This document shows positions 33,511 to 37,755 of a DNA stretch of 37,755 nucleotides, one piece after another. Each line of letters opens with the position of its first letter. Position 1 is the first letter of the stretch. Made by a program: the position numbers and the translations under genes. Where the stretch lies: positions 1 to 37,755 of the forward strand of contig JAKLEC010000012.1 of NCBI GenBank assembly GCA_022711715.1, given 5' to 3'. This DNA comes from Acidobacteriota bacterium (GTDB taxonomy: Bacteria > Acidobacteriota > Aminicenantia > UBA2199). The notes below the pieces were generated by a model. It did no database searches. It had not been told where the DNA came from and was given only the letters and a program-made list of their open reading frames with translations.

Positions 33511-33539
33511 ATTATATCACCGCGCTCCGGCGATGACAA
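33511..33539 (-). promoter_or_regulatory. Strong sigma-70-type promoter of the GWxTD operon
   Basis: Minus strand: TTGTCA (33539-33534), 17-base spacer, TATAAT (33516-33511) preceded by TGA, an extended -10. The -35 and following bases read CTTGTCATCGCCGG, almost the same as CTTGACATCGCCGG at the hydrogenase promoter. Start expected near 33504, leader about 30 bases. Confidence 0.82.
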
Positions 33540-33585
33540 GAAAACAAGGGGCAGAATTGGCAACCGCTGCCCGGCACACGGCGAG

Positions 33586-33728
33586 AGGAATGAGGGGGAT
33601 GAAGATCTCAGGGAAGCGATTAAGGGAAGAGTGAGGGAAGAAGGAGGGAAGAGAGAGTGGGAAAAGCTATTTCAAGACTTCTTTCTCACCCCGCATTCCC
33701 TCTGCCTTCCCCTCTGTCCTCCCTGGAG
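33586..33728. repeat. Mirrored purine/pyrimidine word-array element D
   Basis: AGGGAAG words at 33610, 33623, 33634 and 33645 (spacing 13, 11, 11) in a purine-rich run, then after a short centre (33666-33680) the complementary pyrimidine words ATTCCCTCTG, CCTTCCCCTCTG, TCCTCCCTGG (33695-33726). The arms are complementary in word type. Sits about 50 bases beyond the GWxTD promoter. No gene. Confidence 0.7.
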
Positions 33729-33855
33729 TCCTGAAGCCGAATGGATCCGCTGCAATCTCCCCCCTGAGGCGAAACTTGCTCTCCGATCCCCGAGGCTTTG
33801 CCTGCCTCGCGATCGGAGTATCAATAGCCTCCGGGGCTTCCGCCAGCGGCGAAAC

Positions 33856-34154
33856 TGCCACCCCAACCCGCGGGGAGTCAGAACCCCACGGTCGGGGATT
33901 GAATGGCCGCCGGGGCATCCCCGACGGCGATGCTGCCACCCCGACCCGCGGGGAGTCAGAACCCCACGATCGGGGATTGAATGGCCGCCGGGGCATCCCC
34001 GACGGCGATGCTGCCACCCCAACCCGCGGGGAGTCAGAACCCCACGGTCGGGGATTGAATGGCCGCCGGGGCATCCCCGACGGCGATGCTGCCACCCCAA
34101 CCCGCGGGGAGTCAGAACCCCACGGTCGGGGATTGAATGGCCGCCGGGGCATCC
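33856..34154. repeat. 78-bp tandem repeat, four copies, with a degenerate half copy before it
   Basis: Exact 78-base period: TGCCACCCC recurs at 33856, 33934, 34012 and 34090, and GGGGATTGAATGGCC at 33894, 33972, 34050 and 34128. Copies differ only at two positions in the CCCC[G/A]ACCCGCGGGG and CACG[A/G]TCGGGG segments; the last copy breaks off at 34154. A diverged half unit (about 33809-33855) precedes. Each unit contains an imperfect stem GCCGcCGGGG-CAT-CCCCGaCGGC and several GGGG/CCCC pairs. There are no unique spacers, so it is not CRISPR. The period is divisible by three, which keeps frames open on both strands; I see no real gene. The rest of 33474-34494 has no coding feature. Confidence 0.95.
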
Positions 34155-34186
34155 GCCATTCCCATTCTGTGGGATGCGAAAATCCT

Positions 34187-34205
34187 GACCTGCCGCCGGC
34201 AGGTC
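34187..34205. promoter_or_regulatory. Perfect 9-bp inverted repeat upstream of Oar-like gene 3
   Basis: GACCTGCCG-C-CGGCAGGTC. Further CTGCCGGC copies follow at about 34219 and 34237. It is about 240 bases before the sigma-54 site, a position possible for an enhancer-binding activator. The shared TGCCGG core also occurs in the inverted repeat at 20681-20703. Confidence 0.4.
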
Positions 34206-34440
34206 CGCGCTGCCCCGCTGCCGGCTTTTTCCGCCTGCCGGCGTTCAAATTCTTGTGCTTTCCAGCGAATTCCGGAGGAAAATTCCGTTTTCGGGGTTTT
34301 CGCGGCCGTTCCCCGGCCGCCGGGCTCCTTCCCTTCCGCCCCATGGCGGGCGGGCATATCGCCGAAAAATCAACTGCAGTAGGATATCTTCGCGTTCCGG
34401 TCAGGAAGCCGCCAGGCCGGATGCCCGGCCGCCAAGGGAT

Positions 34441-34456
34441 TGGCACGAAGGTTGCA
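34441..34456 (+). promoter_or_regulatory. Consensus sigma-54 promoter of Oar-like gene 3
   Basis: TGGCACGAAGGTTGCA matches TGGCACG-N4-TTGCA at every specified base. Expected start near 34467, leader about 28 bases containing AAGGAGG before ATG 34495. Confidence 0.93.
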
Positions 34457-34494
34457 GCCTTTGAAGCGGTTTGTCAAAACCAAGGAGGACAACC

Positions 34495-37400
34495 ATGAGT
34501 ATCCACAAACGGTTCGCGCTGGCGGCCGCCGTCCTGCTCCTGTGCGCAGGGCTGCTGACCGCCCAGCAGACCACGGCCAAGATCTTCGGCACCGTGCAGC
34601 TGGAGGACGGCTCGCTCGTCCCCGGCGTCAACGTCGAGGCCACCAGCCCCAAGCTGGTGGGCAAGGCGACGGCGGTTACCGACGAGAACGGCTCCTTCAA
34701 GCTGTTCAACCTCACGCCCGGCGTCTATAAGCTGGTGTTCAGCCTCGACGGCTTCCAGACCGTCGTGCGCGACAACATCCCGCTGGTCGCCGAGCAGACG
34801 GCCGCGCTCAAGGTCGAGATGAAGCTGGGCAACCTGAACGAGGTGGTCACCATCTCCGGCCAGGTGCCGCTGATCGACGTCAAGAGCACGGCCAAGGGCA
34901 TGACCCTGACCAAGGATCACTTCCAGACCCTGCCCAAGGGCCGCGACTTCAGCAGCCTGGTCACCGCCATCCCCGGCGTCTACAACGAGCCCATGACGAA
35001 CGGCCTGTCGGTCGACGGCGCCAGCGGCGCCGAGAACGTCTTCTTCGTCGACGGCATGGAGACGGGCGAGATCCGCGGCGCCCAGCAGCGCATGCAGGCC
35101 GCTTTCGACTTCATCGACGAGGTGCAGGTCAAGGCCTCGGGCTACCAGGCCGAGTTCGGCGGCTCGATGGGCGGCGTGGTCAACGTCGTCACCCGCTCGG
35201 GCGGCAACGAGTTCCACGGCGAGGTGGTGGGCTACTACCAGGGCAGCGCCCTGCGCGGCAACACCCGCGACATCCCGCGCCTGCTCCCCGACGATCCCAC
35301 GCAGTGGGAATACTACGATTACGAGAAGTACAACAAGAACACGTTCAACCGCATCGAGGGCGGCTTCTCGCTGGGCGGCTACATCATCAAGGACAAGGTG
35401 TGGTTCTTCGGCTCCATCCTGCCGGTCTACCGCAAGTTCGCGCGCGACATCAACTGGAACGACGAGCCCGGCGCCGCGCGCGACCGCTTCGAGCGCAAGG
35501 ACACCTGGACGAACGGCACCTTCAAGCTGACGGCCGAGCCCGCCAAGAACCTGCGCATGTCGGCGTCCTTCATCTCCAACAGCAACCGCTCCCGCGGCGG
35601 ACTCCCCGGCGACGACCCGGCCACCGACGACGTCGACTGGGCGCAGCTGGGCAGCTCGACGTTCAATTACGGCGACGTGGGCGAGAACGCCCCGACCTGG
35701 TCGGTCGCCGGCAACGTCGACTACACCCTGGGCAACAACCTGCAGGTGTCGGCCCGCGTCGGCTTCTACGACCAGGACAACGTGCAGAAGCTCGACCCGC
35801 CGGGAACCTACTTCCGCCACTGGGTCTACAACGAGGGCGGCGAGGCCGCGCTCGGCTGGCCGGCGGACAAGATCCACGACGACGGCTGGCAGAACTTCAC
35901 CTGGGGCCTCTTCTACAAGCAGAACAAGGCCCACTACACGCGCACCAGCGCCAACGTCGACCTCAACTACTTCATGAACCTGGCCGGCGAACACTCCTGG
36001 AAGGCGGGCTTCCAGTACATCCAGATCATGGACGACTACGACGGCCTTGCCCCCAACCCGGTCATTCTCCTGCGCGTCGGCCGTCCCTTCCCCTACCAGA
36101 TTGACGGCAGCCCGGTCAACGCCGGCTACATGGGCCGCTACGGATACTACGAGAACCGCTCGCCCTTCGGCACCCTGGTCAACAAGGCCAAGTCCAACCG
36201 CTACGCGCTCTACATCCAGGACTCCTGGACCATCGCCAACCGCCTGACCCTCAACGTCGGCCTGCGTGCCGAGAACGAGCAGGTGCCCGCGTTCAGCGAC
36301 CTGCCGGAATACAAGGATGTCACGGTCCTCGACTTCGGCTGGGGCGACAAGCTGGCCCCGCGCCTGGGCTTCATCTACGACGTCTTCGGCAACTCCAGCC
36401 TGAAGCTGTTCGGCTCGTTCGGCATCTTCCAGGACTGCATGAAGCTCGCCCTGCCCGAGGGCTCCTTTGGCGGCGACCGCTGGATCAGCCAATACTACGA
36501 GCTGGACACCTACGACTGGGAGCAGATCGGCGTCAACGGCAATTTCCCCGGAACCTACCTGGGCAGCCTGAACTGGCGCATCCCCTCCATTAAAGAGACC
36601 GATCCCGACATCAAGCCCATGTCCCAGCGCGAGATCTCGCTAGGCGCGGAGAAGAAGATCACCGACAACCTCTCCTTCTCGGCCCGCCTGGTCAACAAGA
36701 AACTGCTGCAGGCCATCGACGACATCGGCATCCAGATGCCCGAGGGCGAGACCTACTTCATCGCCAACCCCGGCAGCGCCTACGTGGAAAAGCAATACCA
36801 GACCGCCAAGGACGCCGGCATCCTGCCGGCCAACCTGCCGCCGGCGCAGAAGGCCAAGCGCGACTACTGGGCGGTGAACGTCGCCCTGGAGAAGCGCTTC
36901 AGCAACAACTGGCTCGGCGGCTTCTCCTACACCTGGAGCCGGCTGACCGGCAACTACGCCGGCCTGAACAGCTCCGACGAGGCGTCGCGCAACGACCCCA
37001 ACGTCAACCGCTACTTCGACCTGTGGATGACCGCCTACGACCAGACCATGAAGCCCATCGACGGGCCACTGGCCACCGATCGCCCCCACTACTTCAAGGC
37101 CTATGCCTCCTACGTCTTCCCCTGGGGCCTGACCCTGGGCGGCGTGGTCAACGCCTACTCCGGCGTGCCGTTCTCGACCGAGATCCAGGTGAACGGCCAG
37201 CAGGGCTACTACCCCTACAACCGCTTCGACACCGGCAAGCGCTCCCCCTTCACCGTCAGCGCCGACGTCTACGCCGAGTACCGCATGAAGCTCGGCCGCA
37301 ACAGCCTGCAGCTGTCTCTCAACATCCGCAACGTGACCGACGCCAAGACGGCGCAGCGCATCTACGGCTTCTACAATCGCGACGACGTGTACATCAGCGA

Positions 37401-37527
37401 CGAGGACCTCATCAGCGGCCAGACCGACGCCAAGTCCCTGGTCGAGGTGCTCGACCCGATCTTCGGCAACGGCTACCGCTTCCTGCCGCCGCTGGAGGCG
37501 ACGCTGGGCCTCAAGTTCGCGTTCTGA
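34495..37527 (+). CDS. Oar-like TonB-dependent outer-membrane protein 3
   Basis: The 1010-residue product has a signal peptide (RFALAAAVLLLCAGLLTAQ), a carboxypeptidase-regulatory-like domain (AKIFGTVQLEDGSLVPGVNV), a plug motif GGVVNVVTRSGGNEFHG, and a barrel with a C-terminal KFAF insertion signal. The first ~230 residues are very similar to Oar-like 1 in protein and DNA; the barrel is more different, so the ligand may differ. ATG 34495 is chosen: AAGGAGG is six bases upstream, while an in-frame TTG at 34471 would be about four bases after the sigma-54 transcript start. It is under the consensus sigma-54 promoter and is followed by paired hairpins. Confidence 0.92.
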   Translation: MSIHKRFALAAAVLLLCAGLLTAQQTTAKIFGTVQLEDGSLVPGVNVEATSPKLVGKATAVTDENGSFKLFNLTPGVYKLVFSLDGFQTVVRDNIPLVAEQTAALKVEMKLGNLNEVVTISGQVPLIDVKSTAKGMTLTKDHFQTLPKGRDFSSLVTAIPGVYNEPMTNGLSVDGASGAENVFFVDGMETGEIRGAQQRMQAAFDFIDEVQVKASGYQAEFGGSMGGVVNVVTRSGGNEFHGEVVGYYQGSALRGNTRDIPRLLPDDPTQWEYYDYEKYNKNTFNRIEGGFSLGGYIIKDKVWFFGSILPVYRKFARDINWNDEPGAARDRFERKDTWTNGTFKLTAEPAKNLRMSASFISNSNRSRGGLPGDDPATDDVDWAQLGSSTFNYGDVGENAPTWSVAGNVDYTLGNNLQVSARVGFYDQDNVQKLDPPGTYFRHWVYNEGGEAALGWPADKIHDDGWQNFTWGLFYKQNKAHYTRTSANVDLNYFMNLAGEHSWKAGFQYIQIMDDYDGLAPNPVILLRVGRPFPYQIDGSPVNAGYMGRYGYYENRSPFGTLVNKAKSNRYALYIQDSWTIANRLTLNVGLRAENEQVPAFSDLPEYKDVTVLDFGWGDKLAPRLGFIYDVFGNSSLKLFGSFGIFQDCMKLALPEGSFGGDRWISQYYELDTYDWEQIGVNGNFPGTYLGSLNWRIPSIKETDPDIKPMSQREISLGAEKKITDNLSFSARLVNKKLLQAIDDIGIQMPEGETYFIANPGSAYVEKQYQTAKDAGILPANLPPAQKAKRDYWAVNVALEKRFSNNWLGGFSYTWSRLTGNYAGLNSSDEASRNDPNVNRYFDLWMTAYDQTMKPIDGPLATDRPHYFKAYASYVFPWGLTLGGVVNAYSGVPFSTEIQVNGQQGYYPYNRFDTGKRSPFTVSADVYAEYRMKLGRNSLQLSLNIRNVTDAKTAQRIYGFYNRDDVYISDEDLISGQTDAKSLVEVLDPIFGNGYRFLPPLEATLGLKFAF

Positions 37528-37534
37528 TCCCCGC

Positions 37535-37604
37535 CGCGGGCGGGCGCTCCGGCGCCCGCCCGCGCTTGCTCTGCCGCCCGCCCCGGCCGCCCGGGGCGGG
37601 CTTT
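37535..37604 (+). terminator. Two strong hairpins after Oar-like gene 3
   Basis: CGCGGGCGGGCGC-TCCG-GCGCCCGCCCGCG (13-bp arms, 37535-37564) and GCCCGCCCCGG-CCGC-CCGGGGCGGGC (11-bp arms, 37576-37601) followed by only TTT. The paired layout copies that after Oar-like 1. The short T-run makes termination strength uncertain. Confidence 0.75.
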
Positions 37605-37612
37605 GTGCCATC

Positions 37613-37755
37613 ATGAAACGGAACGAAGAAAGGCGATCCCGGGCCGGGGCGGCCACCAGCCGCGAAAGGCGGCGGCGTCGGCGGCTGCTGCTGCTCGTGG
37701 CGGCGGTGGCCGTGGCCGCACGCCTCGTCTACCTGGCCCAGTCCGCCCGCAGCCC
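37613..37755 (+). CDS. Start of a membrane protein with N-terminal signal anchor (3' end outside window)
   Basis: An open frame from ATG 37613 runs off the window after 47 codons. It encodes a basic N-terminus (MKRNEERRSRAGAATSRERR) followed by a hydrophobic helix (LLLLVAAVAVAARLVYLAQS). The positive-inside, uncleaved-looking helix ending RLVYLAQSARS is typical of the first segment of dolichyl-phosphomannose-type (GT39/ArnT-like) glycosyltransferases, but too little is visible to assign it. No Shine-Dalgarno is visible. Confidence 0.55.
   Translation, partial: MKRNEERRSRAGAATSRERRRRRRLLLLVAAVAVAARLVYLAQSARS

Noticed and set aside
33856..34154. CRISPR array (repeats ending in GGGGATTGAA, regular spacing)
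   Set aside because: The full 78-base unit is repeated, including what would be the spacers, and no cas genes are present.
33631..34498. Overlapping reading frames on both strands through the 78-bp repeats
   Set aside because: The period is a multiple of three, so any frame lacking stops in one unit stays open in all. Products are Arg/Pro/Gly-rich with no start context or recognisable domain.

Overview
The window is GC-rich DNA from a Gram-negative (diderm) bacterium. It holds three paralogous Oar-like TonB-dependent outer-membrane proteins, a TonB energy transducer with a Gly-Gly-Val linker, two GWxTD-domain proteins, an M1-type metallopeptidase, a TPR-fused sulfatase-like lipoprotein, and a [NiFe]-hydrogenase locus. 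This mixture is what I would expect from Candidatus Aminicenantes or a relative near Acidobacteriota. That placement is an inference from gene content; there is no rRNA or other phylogenetic marker in the window.

Layout. Bases 2-4051 (+) carry the end of hypF followed by hypC, hypD, hypE and hypA, tightly overlapped. hypB (4310-4975) lies on the minus strand, convergent with hypA. Bases 5216-15233 (+) form one long operon with 11 membrane and hydrophilic subunits resembling the 11-subunit core of respiratory complex I (three L/M/N-type antiporter-like subunits, then J-, K-, A-, B-, C-, D-, H- and I-like), ending in a HycI/HyaD-type maturation protease. The D-like subunit keeps all four NiFe-binding cysteines, so this is a group 4 energy-converting hydrogenase, probably coupling ferredoxin oxidation and H2 formation to ion pumping. 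The six Hyp proteins would build its active site and the protease would finish it. Bases 15466-19386 (-) encode TonB, a small membrane-anchored protein and an M1-like peptidase. Bases 19511-20521 (+) encode a secreted protein of unknown function. Bases 20836-27309 (+) hold two Oar-like receptors in tandem, and 27382-29517 (+) the sulfatase-like TPR lipoprotein. Bases 29522-33473 (-) form an operon of two GWxTD proteins and a TPR protein. A gene-free kilobase follows (33474-34494) with a 78-bp tandem repeat. A third Oar-like receptor (34495-37527, +) and the start of a membrane protein (37613 onward) end the window.

Regulation visible in sequence. Two of the three Oar-like genes have sigma-54 (-24/-12) promoters, one matching the consensus exactly. 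The hydrogenase operon has a consensus -35/-10 pair. hypB, the M1-like peptidase and the sulfatase-like gene have a -10 hexamer 7-9 bases before ATG and no Shine-Dalgarno sequence, which predicts leaderless mRNAs.

The most unusual structure is a family of degenerate short-word arrays (period 6-11 bp) confined to gene borders. They occur as pairs facing each other in inverted orientation (3964-4309, 5028-5153, 15228-15462, 33586-33728), and several end in a shared A(A)CAGCAAAG-like junction. I do not recognise them as a described element class.
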